Below, one piece after another: positions 36,414 through 46,226 of a stretch of 64,000 nt of DNA (within the stretch, counting starts at the first letter, position 1; each line of letters starts with the position of its first letter). The position numbers and the translations under genes are program-made. A model generated the notes under the pieces. It saw only the letters and a program-made list of their open reading frames with translations. It searched no databases and was not told the origin of the DNA. This DNA comes from Pseudarthrobacter sp. NIBRBAC000502772 (GTDB taxonomy: Bacteria; Actinomycetota; Actinomycetes; Actinomycetales; Micrococcaceae), in the NCBI RefSeq assembly GCF_006517235.1, contig NZ_CP041188.1, forward strand, positions 558,001 through 622,000, read 5' to 3'.

Positions 36414-37537
36414 GCTCACCACGGACCCCGATCGGAGCATCCAGGCCAGAATGGCTGTCCGGCGGCCTCGACGTCCCCCGGTTACTGCTGGAAGGACGGG
36501 CATTCATCGCCCTCCTCATCATCACCGTGACCTTCTCCTTCCTGTCACCGAATTACTTCAGCGTTGAGAACCTCCTCACAATGTCAGCGCACGTCGCCGT
36601 CTACGCCATTTTGGCGATCGGCATGCTGCTGGTGATCCTCAACGGCGGCATTGACCTTTCGGTCGGCTCAACCGTCGGGCTTTCGGGCGTCGTGGCGGGT
36701 TTCCTCATGCAGGGAATCCAGATCCCCGCCCTGGGAATCGCCCTGTACCCTTCCGTCTGGGTAACCGTCGTGATAGCGGTGGCGGTCGGCGCATTCGTTG
36801 GCTGGATCAACGGCATGCTCGTTTCCAGATTCGGCGTCGCTGCGTTCGTTGCCACGTTGGGCACGCTCTATGTCGTCCGCGGCGCCGCACTGCTGATTAC
36901 GGGCGGGCTGACCTACCCCAACCTGCGCGGCGACGAAGCCCTGGGCAACACGGGATTCGACTTGCTCGGGTTCAACCGGATCCTCGGCGTCCCCACCGGC
37001 GTGCTGGTCATGGCTGTCATCGCGGTCCTGGGCAGCGTGCTGCTGACAAAGACACCTTTCGGACGGTGGCTGTTCGCCTCCGGCGGCAACGAGCGTGCAG
37101 CCGAACTGTCCGGCATCCCGGTCAAAAAAGTCAAGGTCCGTATCTACGTCATATCGGGCGTCTGTGCCGCCATCGCCGGGGTCATCATCGCATCCGAACT
37201 CACCTCGGCAAACCCGACAGCGGGCAATTCGTTTGAACTGACAGCGATCGCCGCGGTCGTCATCGGCGGTGCGGCTCTCTCGGGAGGACGAGGCACCATC
37301 CGGGGCACGCTGCTCGGCGCCTTCGTGATCGGTTTCCTCTCCGACGGGCTCGTCATCATCGGAGTCTCCGAGTACTGGCAAATGGTCTTCAAGGGTGCCG
37401 TCATTGTCGCCGCCGTGATGCTGAACCGCGTCGAATACCGCTCCAAGAGCGTCAAACCGACCCCCGTCCAAGCCCCACGGGACCCGGCTACCAAGCCCAG
37501 CGGTCCGGTCCTGAGCTCGAAGGAACCGGTGACGTAG
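36410..37537 (+). CDS. Sugar/polyol ABC transporter permease (RbsC type)
   Basis: This 375-residue permease has about ten membrane segments. Its features include ILAIGMLLVILNGGIDLSVGS and the conserved INGMLVSRFGVAAFVATLGT, typical of the ribose/AI-2/polyol branch. The C-terminal tail is hydrophilic and Pro-rich. It overlaps the ATPase gene by four bases and forms a homodimeric channel with it. Confidence 0.95.
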   Translation: MSSPRTPIGASRPEWLSGGLDVPRLLLEGRAFIALLIITVTFSFLSPNYFSVENLLTMSAHVAVYAILAIGMLLVILNGGIDLSVGSTVGLSGVVAGFLMQGIQIPALGIALYPSVWVTVVIAVAVGAFVGWINGMLVSRFGVAAFVATLGTLYVVRGAALLITGGLTYPNLRGDEALGNTGFDLLGFNRILGVPTGVLVMAVIAVLGSVLLTKTPFGRWLFASGGNERAAELSGIPVKKVKVRIYVISGVCAAIAGVIIASELTSANPTAGNSFELTAIAAVVIGGAALSGGRGTIRGTLLGAFVIGFLSDGLVIIGVSEYWQMVFKGAVIVAAVMLNRVEYRSKSVKPTPVQAPRDPATKPSGPVLSSKEPVT

Positions 37538-37590
37538 CGGTGAAGATCAATCCTTTTCCCAACCTGAACAAACCACTGAAAGGCAAGTCC

Positions 37591-38586
37591 ATGAATCGAA
37601 AAGCTGCTGCCGTCTTTGCTGCCGGCGTCACGCTCCTTACCCTGGCCGGCTGCGGATCCTCTGCGGGATCAGGTTCACCATCGCCGGCCGGTTCCGGCGA
37701 GGCGGGCGGGGCCGGCAAGGTCATTACGGTGATCGTCAATGATCCGGCCAACCCATACTGGGCAACAGAGGGCAACGCAGCGAAGGCTGAAGGTGAAAAG
37801 CTCGGCTATAAGGTCAACGTCAACGCGCACAAGGGAGACACGAAGACTGAAAGCGACCTCATCGACGCCGCCATAACGAACAAATCGGCTGCCATCCTGC
37901 TGGATCCGGCCAACGCAGACGGATCAATCGGAGCCGTGCAGAAAGCAACCAGCGCCGGCATCCCCGTGATACTGGTCAACGCTGAGATCAACAAACAGGG
38001 TCTGGCCAAGGCGCAGCTGGTCTCCAACAACGCACAGGGCGCGGCATTGGGTGCCCAGGAGTTCGTCAAGGCAATGGGCGGCAAAGGCACCTACGTTGAG
38101 CTCAAGGGCGCCCCGTCGGACAACAATGCAGCGACCCGGTCCAACGGGTATGCAACCGTGCTGTCGCAGTACCCGGACCTGAAGCTTCTGGACGCCCAGG
38201 TCGCGAACTGGGATCAGAAGCAGGGCCACGACAAGATGCAGTCAATGCTCCAGGCACATCCTGACATTCAGGGCGTGCTCGCCGGCAACGACCCGATGGC
38301 CCTCGGAGCGATCGCAGCATTGAAAGAAGCAGGCAAGCTTGCCACGGTCAAGGTTGGCGGCTTCGATGGAGCACCCGATGCCGTTGATGCTGTCAAGGCC
38401 GGTTCCCTGAGCTACTCGGTCCTTCAGCCGGTTGCAGAGTTCTCCGCAAAGGCGATCAACTACGCGGACCAGTTCATTAAGACCGGAAAAACCGGAGCCA
38501 GCGACGAGAAGCAGGCCTTCGACTGCACACTGATCACCAAGGACAACGTCGCTTCATACACCTCCGCATTCACCCTCTCAAAGTAG
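37591..38586 (+). CDS. Sugar/polyol ABC transporter substrate-binding lipoprotein
   Basis: This 331-residue periplasmic-binding protein of the RbsB class has a lipoprotein signal (AAAVFAAGVTLLTLAGC), a Ser/Gly-rich linker, then VITVIVNDPANPYWATEGN and DQKQGHDKMQSMLQAHPDI with GNDPMALGAIAAL. ATG 37591 is preferred to the in-frame GTG 37540 because it gives a normal signal peptide. The operon content suggests a polyol or tetritol ligand. A strong hairpin follows the stop. Confidence 0.94.
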   Translation: MNRKAAAVFAAGVTLLTLAGCGSSAGSGSPSPAGSGEAGGAGKVITVIVNDPANPYWATEGNAAKAEGEKLGYKVNVNAHKGDTKTESDLIDAAITNKSAAILLDPANADGSIGAVQKATSAGIPVILVNAEINKQGLAKAQLVSNNAQGAALGAQEFVKAMGGKGTYVELKGAPSDNNAATRSNGYATVLSQYPDLKLLDAQVANWDQKQGHDKMQSMLQAHPDIQGVLAGNDPMALGAIAALKEAGKLATVKVGGFDGAPDAVDAVKAGSLSYSVLQPVAEFSAKAINYADQFIKTGKTGASDEKQAFDCTLITKDNVASYTSAFTLSK

Positions 38587-38596
38587 GACTCAAGTA

Positions 38597-38642
38597 GTCG
38601 GGCCGGCCGCAGGCAAAATCCTGCCAACGCGGCCGGCCCGAC
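38597..38642 (+). terminator. Large GC hairpin after the binding-protein gene
   Basis: GTCGGGCCGGCCGC (38597-38610) pairs exactly with GCGGCCGGCCCGAC (38629-38642), with an inner AGGCA/TGCC stem in the loop. There is no U-tract. It lies between the binding protein and the kinase gene and probably acts as a partial terminator or an mRNA-stability element that lifts binding-protein expression. Confidence 0.7.
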
Positions 38643-38687
38643 GACCACGGATCTACCGGCTTCCCGGGTCAAGGAAACAAGGAACTC

Positions 38688-40421
38688 ATGGCTTATCTCT
38701 TCAACAATCCGACTGACTTCGCAGACCAGCTCACCGACGGATTCGCCGCCGCATATCCCCAGTGGATCCGAAAGGTCCCCGGCGGCGTGGTCCGCAGCAA
38801 CGGAACCGCCCCGGGCAGCGTCGTTGTCATCGCCGGCGGCGGATCCGGCCACTACCCTGCCTTCGCCGGCCTCGTCGGCCCCGGCCTGGTTCACGGCGCA
38901 GCAATGGGAAACATCTTCGCGTCCCCGTCTGCGCAGCAGATCTACTCCGTGGCCAAGTCAGCCCACGCCGGTGGTGGAGTCCTGTTGACCTACGGAAACT
39001 ATGCCGGAGACGTACTGAACTTCACGCTGGCACAGGACCGCCTGAACGCCGAAGGCATCCGGACGCTGATGGTCGCCGTCACCGACGATATTTCGAGTGC
39101 TTCGGTCGACGAGATCGACAAAAGGCGGGGAATCGCCGGCGATCTGGCCGTGTTCAAGGCAGCCGGCGCCTGCGCAGACGCAGGAGGTGACCTGGATGAG
39201 GTTTTCCGGGTCGCCACCCGGGCCAATGAACGAACCCGTTCTTTCGGGATCGCCTTTTCGGGGTGCACACTCCCCGGAGCATCGGCGCCGCTCTTCAGCG
39301 TCCCTGCCGGACGCATGGCAGTCGGCATGGGCATACATGGCGAACCGGGCATCAGCGAACAGGATCTTCCGACGGCGGACGACGCCGCCGAACTGATGGT
39401 CCGTTCCCTGCTCGCCGAGGTGCCGGAGGACCTGAACGGCCGCCGGGTCGGCGTCATACTCAACGGTCTCGGGTCTGTGAAATCCGAAGAACTCTTCGTC
39501 GTTTACCGAAAAATCGCACAGCTGCTGGACTTCGCCGGGATCATTGTGGTGGATCCTGAAGTCGGCGAGCTGGTGACCAGCTTCGAAATGGCCGGCGTAT
39601 CCCTGACCCTTTTTTGGCTTGACGACGAACTTGAAAAGTACTGGACGGCTCCCGCGAGTACCCCGGCCTTCCGGAAAGGCGCAGCAAGCGGCGCTGGCCC
39701 CCGGTACGCCTCGGAAACCCCGGACGAATCGGCAAAGACCGAGCTGCCGGACGCTTCAGTAGTCTCCCGCGAGGCTGCCGCTCAGGTGCAGAAACTTCTG
39801 GAATCCGTGCAGGCCGTGATAGACGAAAATGTGGACGAGCTGGGACGACTGGACTCCATTGCAGGCGACGGTGACCACGGGATCGGCATGCAGCGGGGCA
39901 CTGCCGCAGCCGCGGCCGCCGGCCGGGCGGCCCTCGCCGGCGGCGCAGGCGCCGGAACCCTATTGTCAGTGGCCGCCGACGCCTGGGCCGACCGCGCGGG
40001 CGGAACATCCGGTGTGCTGTGGGGGATGATCATCAAGTCCATAGGCCAGAGCCTGGGCGACAACGAACCGCCCACCGCCTCGAGTATCTCCCAGGGCGTC
40101 GCCGAGGCCGGGAAGCAGGTCATGCAGTTCGGCAAGGCCGAGCCCGGCGACAAGACTCTGGTCGACGTTCTGATTCCGTTCAGCCGTGCCTTGACTGCGG
40201 GGATCCGTTCCGGGAACCCGCCGGAGAAGGCCTGGCACGCCGCGGCGGACGTGGCCGATGCGGCCGCCACATCAACGGCCTCCCTCCTCCCTAGGATGGG
40301 GCGCGCCCGGCCACACGCAGAAAAGAGCGTGGGAACCCCGGACCCGGGTGCGGTTTCCATGGCAATGATCATCAGAACGGTCGAACGCGGCCTGGCCCGA
40401 AAAGGAGAGAGCAATGACTGA
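38688..40421 (+). CDS. DAK-family kinase with fused DhaK and DhaL domains, probable erythrulose or dihydroxyacetone kinase
   Basis: This 577-residue kinase has a DhaK domain at residues 1-330, with [15 protein letters not shown] and the substrate-binding histidine in [10 protein letters not shown] DhaL ATP-binding domain (about 350-575) has the Mg-binding acidic cluster [13 protein letters not shown]. It phosphorylates a short ketose. The neighbours (RpiB- and TIM-type isomerases) fit a tetrulose kinase such as those in the mycobacterial threitol/erythritol pathways, rather than plain dihydroxyacetone kinase. That assignment is inferred. Its last eight bases overlap the rpiB-like start. Confidence 0.9.
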   Translation: MAYLFNNPTDFADQLTDGFAAAYPQWIRKVPGGVVRSNGTAPGSVVVIAGGGSGHYPAFAGLVGPGLVHGAAMGNIFASPSAQQIYSVAKSAHAGGGVLLTYGNYAGDVLNFTLAQDRLNAEGIRTLMVAVTDDISSASVDEIDKRRGIAGDLAVFKAAGACADAGGDLDEVFRVATRANERTRSFGIAFSGCTLPGASAPLFSVPAGRMAVGMGIHGEPGISEQDLPTADDAAELMVRSLLAEVPEDLNGRRVGVILNGLGSVKSEELFVVYRKIAQLLDFAGIIVVDPEVGELVTSFEMAGVSLTLFWLDDELEKYWTAPASTPAFRKGAASGAGPRYASETPDESAKTELPDASVVSREAAAQVQKLLESVQAVIDENVDELGRLDSIAGDGDHGIGMQRGTAAAAAAGRAALAGGAGAGTLLSVAADAWADRAGGTSGVLWGMIIKSIGQSLGDNEPPTASSISQGVAEAGKQVMQFGKAEPGDKTLVDVLIPFSRALTAGIRSGNPPEKAWHAAADVADAAATSTASLLPRMGRARPHAEKSVGTPDPGAVSMAMIIRTVERGLARKGESND

Positions 40422-40884
40422 CAAGTTTCGAATCGTCATCGGCTGCGACAACGCCGGATACGCATATAAAGAGGCGCTCAAGGCCGACCTCGAAAAAAGC
40501 GAACTCGTGGCGTCCGTCCGTGACGTCGGTGTCGACGAGACCGGCCAGACCGCTTACCCCACGATTGCCATCGCCGCGGCAGAAATGATCGCCGCCGGAA
40601 CGGCTGACCGGGCGCTGCTGGTCTGCGGTACCGGCCTGGGTGTCGCCATCGCAGCCAACAAGGTCGAAGGCATCCGCGCCGTGACGGCCCACGACAGCTA
40701 TTCCGTCGAACGTTCCGTCCTCAGCAACAATGCCCAGGTGCTCACATTCGGGCAGCGGGTGGTGGGTCTGGAACTCGCACGGAGACTGGCGCGTGAATGG
40801 CTCACCTACCGATTCGATGAAACCTCAGCTTCGGCCGAAAAAGTCCAGCTGATGAATGACTACGAGGCAGACCGCGGTGCCTGA
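40414..40884 (+). CDS. rpiB: RpiB/LacAB-family sugar-phosphate isomerase
   Basis: This 156-residue RpiB-fold isomerase has an N-terminal [17 protein letters not shown] and the catalytic cysteine region [20 protein letters not shown]. RpiB relatives interconvert ribose/ribulose 5-phosphate, allose phosphates, or, in tetritol pathways, D-erythrulose 4-phosphate and D-erythrose 4-phosphate. The neighbouring DAK kinase and TIM-like isomerase favour the last. It overlaps the kinase gene by eight bases. Confidence 0.88.
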   Translation: MTDKFRIVIGCDNAGYAYKEALKADLEKSELVASVRDVGVDETGQTAYPTIAIAAAEMIAAGTADRALLVCGTGLGVAIAANKVEGIRAVTAHDSYSVERSVLSNNAQVLTFGQRVVGLELARRLAREWLTYRFDETSASAEKVQLMNDYEADRGA

Positions 40885-40920
40885 CCCCGGTCCGTCCTCC
40901 ACTACCTGTCGGGCTGCCCC

Positions 40921-41721
40921 GTGACGGGCCGCCCGAAACCCGCACTTCTTGGAGTCAGCCTCAAGATGTACTTCGGTCATGACGAAACACTGGAATGGTG
41001 CCGCCAGGTGGCTGCGATGGCCAGGCGTCACCAGGCCCTGCAGAACGGAGACGTGAAACTCTTCGTACTCCCAAGCTTCCAGGCACTGGTTCCCGCCCGG
41101 CAAATTCTTGCTGACACCCCGGTGGCAATCGGCGCCCAGAACCTGCACTGGGAAGACCGGGGGGCCTTCACCGGAGAAACCAGCGGCCTGGCGCTGGCGG
41201 AGACGGGTTGCCGTTACGTCGAGGTCGGGCACGCAGAGCGCCGCAGGCTTTTCGGCGAGGACGACGCGATCGTGACGGCCAAGACCGCCGCCGCGCTGAG
41301 AAACGGACTCATTCCCGTGATCTGTGTGGGCGAGCCCGAGGAAGGTACGGCGGAAGAGGCCGCCGCGGTCTGCCTTGCCCAACTCAGCTCGGCACTTCAG
41401 CCGGAGCAGGGCAACCGGCCTGGTTCTGCCGCCGTCGTGGCCTACGAACCCGTCTGGGCCATTGGTTCCACGAGCCCCGCATCTTCGAGGCACATCAGCG
41501 AAGTGTGTGCCCGCCTCAGGGAGTGGCTCACCAGCCAGAAAAACTTTGCCCAATGGTCCGTCATTTACGGAGGAAGCGCTGGACCAGGCCTGCTGACGCA
41601 GCTCGGCTCCGGCGTTGACGGACTGTTCCTGGGCCGGTTCGCGCACAGGATCGAGGCGTTGTCGGACATCATCGACGAAGCTTCCCGCCTCCGAGACGAC
41701 TATGTCATGGCGGGCGGATAG
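40921..41721 (+). CDS. Triosephosphate-isomerase-like TIM barrel, probable tetrulose-phosphate isomerase
   Basis: This 266-residue TIM-barrel protein has the active-site features of TpiA: LKMYFG with Lys, VEVGHAERR with His, and AYEPVWAIGS with Glu. It starts at GTG 40921. Its divergence and its position in a polyol operon suggest a second-copy isomerase of the EryH/LerI type, acting on L-erythrulose 1-phosphate, rather than glycolytic TpiA. Only activity assays could confirm this. Confidence 0.85.
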   Translation: MTGRPKPALLGVSLKMYFGHDETLEWCRQVAAMARRHQALQNGDVKLFVLPSFQALVPARQILADTPVAIGAQNLHWEDRGAFTGETSGLALAETGCRYVEVGHAERRRLFGEDDAIVTAKTAAALRNGLIPVICVGEPEEGTAEEAAAVCLAQLSSALQPEQGNRPGSAAVVAYEPVWAIGSTSPASSRHISEVCARLREWLTSQKNFAQWSVIYGGSAGPGLLTQLGSGVDGLFLGRFAHRIEALSDIIDEASRLRDDYVMAGG

Positions 41722-41774
41722 TACGGTGAGAAGCCCGGTAATGCTGTCAGGACAGAAAGTTTTCAGGAGCACAA

Positions 41775-42608
41775 ATGAAATTTGATGGGGACCACCAGAC
41801 ATCGCGACTTTCGCGCCAAGGCGAAAGACAGCGCGCAATATCGGAAATGGTCATGGCCGAAGGGGCCGTGCGCATCGAACAGCTGGCAGAGCGCTTCGGG
41901 ACCAGCCAGATGACGATCCACCGCGACCTTGACGAGCTGGAGGCCCGTGGCCTGCTGCGGAAGTCGAGGGGTGTGGCAACCGCATTGTCCTCGAGCCTCG
42001 TTGAATCCAGCGACGTCTTCCGGACCGGGCAGCAGCAGCAGGAAAAGCGCGAGATCGCCCATGCTGCCGTGGAGCTCATCGAGACGGGGCAGGCAATATT
42101 CCTGGACGACTCCACCACGGTGCTTCAAATGGCAAGGCTCATCCCTTCACACACGCCGCTGACAGTCATCACCAACGTGCTTACCCTCATCAACGAGCTG
42201 AAGGACACACGGGGAATTTCCCTTGTGGCACTAGGGGGAAACTACTACAACTGGTGCAGTTCATTCATGGGCGGAACGACAATCGAAGCGATCAACAAGA
42301 TCCGCGCCGATGCATTCATCATGTCAACGGCAGCGATCACGGATGACATCTGCTTCTTCCAAAGCCAGGCGACGGTGGACATAAAGCGTGCCATGTTCCA
42401 CTCCGCAGCGAAAAGGATCCTGCTGGTAGATCACACAAAATTCGAGAAACGGGCTCTCCACGCACTCGCACCTCTTTCCGACTTCGACGTCGTCGTGGTG
42501 GACTCCAAAACCAAACCCGAGGACATCAGCCGGCTGAGGTCCCACAACGTGCACGTTGTCGTCGCGGATCGCCAGACCGGCCATGCCGAAGATTCCCGCT
42601 ATGGATAA
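41775..42608 (+). CDS. DeoR/GlpR family transcriptional regulator
   Basis: This 277-residue DeoR-type repressor has an N-terminal winged helix-turn-helix (IEQLAERFGTSQMTIHRDLDELEARGLL). A sugar-phosphate-sensing domain carries FLDDSTTVLQMARLI and the C-terminal SDFDVVVVDSKTKPEDIS. It lies inside the polyol locus after the isomerase genes. Regulators of this kind sense phosphorylated intermediates, so a tetrulose or erythrose phosphate is a fitting inducer. A fragment of a second, similar regulator lies at 44.2 kb. Confidence 0.92.
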   Translation: MKFDGDHQTSRLSRQGERQRAISEMVMAEGAVRIEQLAERFGTSQMTIHRDLDELEARGLLRKSRGVATALSSSLVESSDVFRTGQQQQEKREIAHAAVELIETGQAIFLDDSTTVLQMARLIPSHTPLTVITNVLTLINELKDTRGISLVALGGNYYNWCSSFMGGTTIEAINKIRADAFIMSTAAITDDICFFQSQATVDIKRAMFHSAAKRILLVDHTKFEKRALHALAPLSDFDVVVVDSKTKPEDISRLRSHNVHVVVADRQTGHAEDSRYG

Positions 42609-42815
42609 GTCGGCCCGCTGTACCAGCCGGCCGACATGACACGGCCCATCAGACACGTGCGCGGGTCCAGAGCACTGCCTGCGCAAGGATTCCCGCCGGA
42701 GGAAGTCGTCGGCCAGCCCTACAACGGGAATCCACCGGCGTCCCGCGCAGACCGAAGGCCTTTAGGAAATACTCAAAAACCCGCTCCACAACAGCAACAC
42801 GGAGGACTGAATATC

Positions 42816-43859
42816 ATGACCACGCAGAGCACCACGCCAACCGCCCCGACCATGCGGGCCAGCGTGCTCACCCGCCCGGGCACCGTTGAGGTCCAGGACG
42901 TGCCCGTCCCGACGCTGACCGATAACCAGGTCCTGGTCCGAATCTCCGCCGTCGGTGTCTGCGGATCTGATACCCACTTCTTTCATGAAGGCCACATCGG
43001 GGACATGGTCGTGAAGGAACCCCTGATCCTCGGCCACGAATCAGCGGGCAGAATTGTTGCTATAGGAGCCGACGTTTCCCCCGACCGCATCGGTGAGCGG
43101 GTCTCCATCGAGCCGCAAAAGCCTTGCCGGGTCTGTGAATACTGCAAGGGCGGTCAATACAACCTGTGTCCGGACATTGAGTTTTATGCGGCGCCTCCCA
43201 TCCACGGCGCGTTCGCCGAATTCGCCGCAATTGACTCCGACTTCGCCTATCCCGTTCCGGATCATGTAAGCGATGCGGCGGCTGCGCTGATCGAGCCGTT
43301 GTCGGTCGCGATCGCCACCTGCCGCAAAGCCGCCGTACAACCCGGGTCCCGTGTGCTCATCGCCGGGGCCGGGCCTATAGGGATTCTCGTGGCAAAGGTC
43401 GCCGGGATCTACGGTGCTGCGGACATCACGGTATCGGATCCGGCCCCGCACCGGCGCGAGTTTGTCCTCGGAGCCGGTGCCACACGGGCGGTGGACCCCC
43501 GAAGCGATGACCTCGCCGGCGCCGGCACCCTGTTTGACGTCTTTGTGGATGCCTCAGGGGCTCCGGCTGCGATCCAGGCCGGCATACGTGCTGTAAAGCC
43601 TGGCGGAAAAGTCGTACTCGTAGGGATGGGAGCCGACACCGTGGAGTTGCCTGTATCGCTCATCCAGAACCGGGAAATCGAGTTAACGGGAATCTTCCGC
43701 TACACGAACACCTGGCCCATGGCCATTGACCTGGTGGCGTCCGGTTTGGTGGACCTTGATGCTCTGATCACACACCGCTTCGGACTCGAGGACGTCAAAA
43801 CAGCCCTGCTGACCGGAGGCCAGGATCCTCACGCCATCAAGTCCATCATCGTTCCCTGA
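42816..43859 (+). CDS. Zinc-dependent polyol (sorbitol/xylitol-type) dehydrogenase
   Basis: This 347-residue MDR enzyme is of the sorbitol dehydrogenase type: VGVCGSDTHFFHEGHIGDMVV, LILGHESAGRIV, the structural zinc segment CRVCEYCKGGQYNLC, and a Rossmann turn AGAGPIGILVAK. ATG 42816 has GGAGGA nine bases upstream; an in-frame ATG at 42636 would add 60 unrelated residues. It is a candidate tetritol (EltD-like) or pentitol dehydrogenase. A small peptide gene follows 126 bases later. Confidence 0.9.
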   Translation: MTTQSTTPTAPTMRASVLTRPGTVEVQDVPVPTLTDNQVLVRISAVGVCGSDTHFFHEGHIGDMVVKEPLILGHESAGRIVAIGADVSPDRIGERVSIEPQKPCRVCEYCKGGQYNLCPDIEFYAAPPIHGAFAEFAAIDSDFAYPVPDHVSDAAAALIEPLSVAIATCRKAAVQPGSRVLIAGAGPIGILVAKVAGIYGAADITVSDPAPHRREFVLGAGATRAVDPRSDDLAGAGTLFDVFVDASGAPAAIQAGIRAVKPGGKVVLVGMGADTVELPVSLIQNREIELTGIFRYTNTWPMAIDLVASGLVDLDALITHRFGLEDVKTALLTGGQDPHAIKSIIVP

Positions 43860-43985
43860 CGATTCTTCCGACCCGGGGCACGCCAGATGTGCCCGGCTTC
43901 CCCAATCCGTCCAGAATCCGGAAGTTCCACACTCCGGCCCACGGACGGGCAATGGTCCATCCAAAAACGAAAAAGGAGATCCAAA

Positions 43986-44144
43986 ATGACTGAAAACGCC
44001 ATCCTCAACAAGACGCTGATCATCCATGTGCCCGAAAACCAGCAAACAGTTACTCTTCATCTGGAACTGGATGCCAAGTGCAACTGCGGCTCCGGGCCGA
44101 ACCTGCGCCCCGGCGCCTATACAGACACCGACACGTCCCATTAA
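43986..44144 (+). CDS. Small peptide with C-terminal PGAYTDTDT motif
   Basis: This 52-residue peptide has a very strong ribosome binding site (AAGGAG eight bases before the ATG). The first 30 residues are mostly beta-prone and amphipathic (TLIIHVPENQQTVTLHLELD). A C-N-C-G-S-G turn follows, then the tail NLRPGAYTDTDTSH. The tail motif recurs four times in the gene at 49.5 kb. No signal peptide or membrane segment is seen. It lies after a polyol dehydrogenase and before a DeoR relic. The role is unknown; a leader-plus-core peptide precursor is one reading. Confidence 0.65.
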   Translation: MTENAILNKTLIIHVPENQQTVTLHLELDAKCNCGSGPNLRPGAYTDTDTSH

Positions 44145-44205
44145 TGCCAACAAGCCCGTTGGCCCCTTGAGAAGCGGAACCGGGGGCCATATGCGCTGGC
44201 GCCGC

Positions 44206-44310
44206 CTTCCCGACTTTGACGTTGTCATCGTGGACACCAGGACGAAGCGCGAAGACGTCAACCGCCTCGCTGCCGAGAACGTTCGCGTTGTCATCGCCCG
44301 CGGGACGCGG
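44206..44310 (+). pseudogene. C-terminal remnant of a second DeoR-type regulator
   Basis: The frame reads LPDFDVVIVDTRTKREDVNRL and then ENVRVVIARGT. It matches the C-terminus of the intact regulator at 41775-42608 (SDFDVVVVDSKTKPEDISRL and NVHVVVADRQT). Everything upstream of this segment is missing and replaced by the small-peptide gene. It is about 35 codons long, so only a scar remains. The rest of 44311-44530 has no gene. Confidence 0.7.
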
Positions 44311-44530
44311 GATAAAGCAATGGCCCGAAGCCCCGTCGGCTGGACTTCCGGGCGGACAGCGAGGATGGAAACTTCCGCCGCCGGGATGAATTCTGCAGAA
44401 CCTGACTGTGGAGTTCCCCGGCAGGTCCACCCTGCATACACGGGCGACGCCGACCCGGCCGACCGACATTCCTCTGACAGATAGCACGCGCTATCATCCG
44501 ACCATCCTGTCCCAGACAAGGAGTACTAAT

Positions 44531-46192
44531 ATGTCCAACGATCCCGCACCCGGCACCAGGGCTGCCCGCCCGGCCCAGCCTCTTCCCCTCAAGGTCGACG
44601 TTCTCGTCGTGGGCGGCGGTATCAACGGAACAGCAATCGCCCGGGAGGCCGCCCTGCGCGGGTTACAGGTTGCCCTCATCGAACGCCACGATCTTGCCGT
44701 CGGAGCATCCGCGTGGAACAGCCGCATGATTCACGGCGGCATCCGGTACCTCGAACACGCGGAGTTCCGCCTCGTATACGAATCCCTCCATGAACGGGAG
44801 CGCCTCCTCAGGACGGCTCCCCATCTGGTCAAGCCGTACCCTCTCATGATCCCTTTCTACAGGCACAACAACCGCCCGGCCTGGCTGTTGAATCTGGGAA
44901 TGACCCTCTACGATCTGCTTTCCATGGGCAAGAGCACCCCGAACCGGCAAATACTGTCCCTGGACAAACTCCGCAGCGAGTGGCCCGGAATTACCGCAGA
45001 CGGACTGGTGGGCGGGGGTGTGTACTACGACACGCAGGTTCGGTGGGCGGAACGGCTCTGTGTCGAAAACGCGTTGGCCGCCAAAGCCGCCGGCGCCACG
45101 ATCCATACGCACGTGTCGGCCCTGAGGGTGCTCCACTCCGGCGGCACCGTCACAGGAGTCCTTGTCCGGGACGAGATGACCGGCCAGGAATCAGAAATCA
45201 GGGCAGACGTCGTCATTAACGCTGCCGGGGCGAATATCGACGACATTCCCGGAATCGGCAGCGGCCAGCCGCTCATCGGCGGCACCAAGGGAACGCATGT
45301 CCTGGTTGAACCCTTCGAAGGGGCACCAAAGACCGCTGTGCACTATGAAGCTGTGTCAGACGGCAGAGCCGTGCTGGTACTGCCGTGGAACGGCAAATAT
45401 CTGATCGGCGCCACGGACATTTTCGTCGAAGGCGACCCTGCCCTGGCACGCACCGACGCCGAAGAAATCGACTATCTGCTTGAGGAAACAAACCGCCTGA
45501 TTCCCAGCGCCGGCCTGTCACGGGAGAGCGTGGTGTTCAGCTACGTCGGAGTGCGGCCGCTGCCTCGCGCTTCCAAACCCGGATCCTCAGCCAACGTCAG
45601 CCGTGACCACGTCATCCACGACCACGCACCGCAGACGGCCGGTCTGTGGTCGATCATCGGGGGAAAGCTCACGACCCACCGCAGCCTCGCGGAACAGACC
45701 CTCGCGAAAATCCTGAAATACCTTCACGTCCGGAGCAGGACCCGTAAAAGCGTTACCCGGGTGCTTCCCCTGCCCGGCGGCAACACCAGTGACTGGGCGA
45801 AGTTCAGAGCCGGCTACCAGGCCGTCTCAACCTTCCCTTCCGGACATGTTGACCGTCTCTTGGACATCTACGGCACCCGGGTAACCGTCCTTGAACACCT
45901 GGCCGCGTTGCGTCCTGAACTCCGCGCCGAAGTCACCCCCGGGGTCCTTGGAGCGGAAATCGCCAACGCCTTTGAGGAAGAGTTCGCCAGGAGCATTTCC
46001 GATGTTCTGCTCCGGCGTACGATGACGGGTCTCACCCGTGCCGACTACGGCGACCACGGGGGAGCCGTGGCAGAGGCCTCGGCTAAACTAGGCTACCTCA
46101 GCAACGAGGAGGCCGAGCGGCAGATGCAGGAATACGTGGCGGAGGCCCGACGCCTTCTTCCCCCGGGCTCAGAAACCTTCGCCAGGCAATAA
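44531..46192 (+). CDS. GlpD-like FAD-dependent dehydrogenase (glycerol-3-phosphate / erythritol-phosphate type)
   Basis: This 553-residue flavoprotein has the FAD-binding VLVVGGGINGTAIAREAALRG and RDLAVGAS-like HDLAVGASAWNSRMIHGGIRYL. The substrate domain and the C-terminal GlpD domain (RRTMTGL, YGDHG) are also present. ATG 44531 has AAGGAG upstream. The normal reaction is oxidation of sn-glycerol 3-phosphate. Next to an FGGY kinase in a polyol locus, an EryB-like role on erythritol phosphate is equally possible. The membrane association common to GlpD is expected. Confidence 0.88.
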   Translation: MSNDPAPGTRAARPAQPLPLKVDVLVVGGGINGTAIAREAALRGLQVALIERHDLAVGASAWNSRMIHGGIRYLEHAEFRLVYESLHERERLLRTAPHLVKPYPLMIPFYRHNNRPAWLLNLGMTLYDLLSMGKSTPNRQILSLDKLRSEWPGITADGLVGGGVYYDTQVRWAERLCVENALAAKAAGATIHTHVSALRVLHSGGTVTGVLVRDEMTGQESEIRADVVINAAGANIDDIPGIGSGQPLIGGTKGTHVLVEPFEGAPKTAVHYEAVSDGRAVLVLPWNGKYLIGATDIFVEGDPALARTDAEEIDYLLEETNRLIPSAGLSRESVVFSYVGVRPLPRASKPGSSANVSRDHVIHDHAPQTAGLWSIIGGKLTTHRSLAEQTLAKILKYLHVRSRTRKSVTRVLPLPGGNTSDWAKFRAGYQAVSTFPSGHVDRLLDIYGTRVTVLEHLAALRPELRAEVTPGVLGAEIANAFEEEFARSISDVLLRRTMTGLTRADYGDHGGAVAEASAKLGYLSNEEAERQMQEYVAEARRLLPPGSETFARQ

Positions 46193-46226
46193 CAGCGGCT
46201 CGCACCAAATCCTAAGGAACGATGAC

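Noticed and set aside
37540..38586. GTG 37540 as start of the binding protein
   Set aside because: It would place 17 extra residues before the signal peptide; ATG 37591 gives a normal lipoprotein signal.
40921..41721. Glycolytic tpiA
   Set aside because: The TIM-barrel active site fits, but the position among polyol genes and divergence from usual glycolytic TpiA make a tetrulose-phosphate isomerase more likely; I kept the family call without the tpiA symbol.
44026..44484. 152-codon frame overlapping the YTDxD peptide
   Set aside because: Its first part is the peptide gene read in another frame; only the inner DeoR-like stretch is meaningful, and that is recorded as a remnant.
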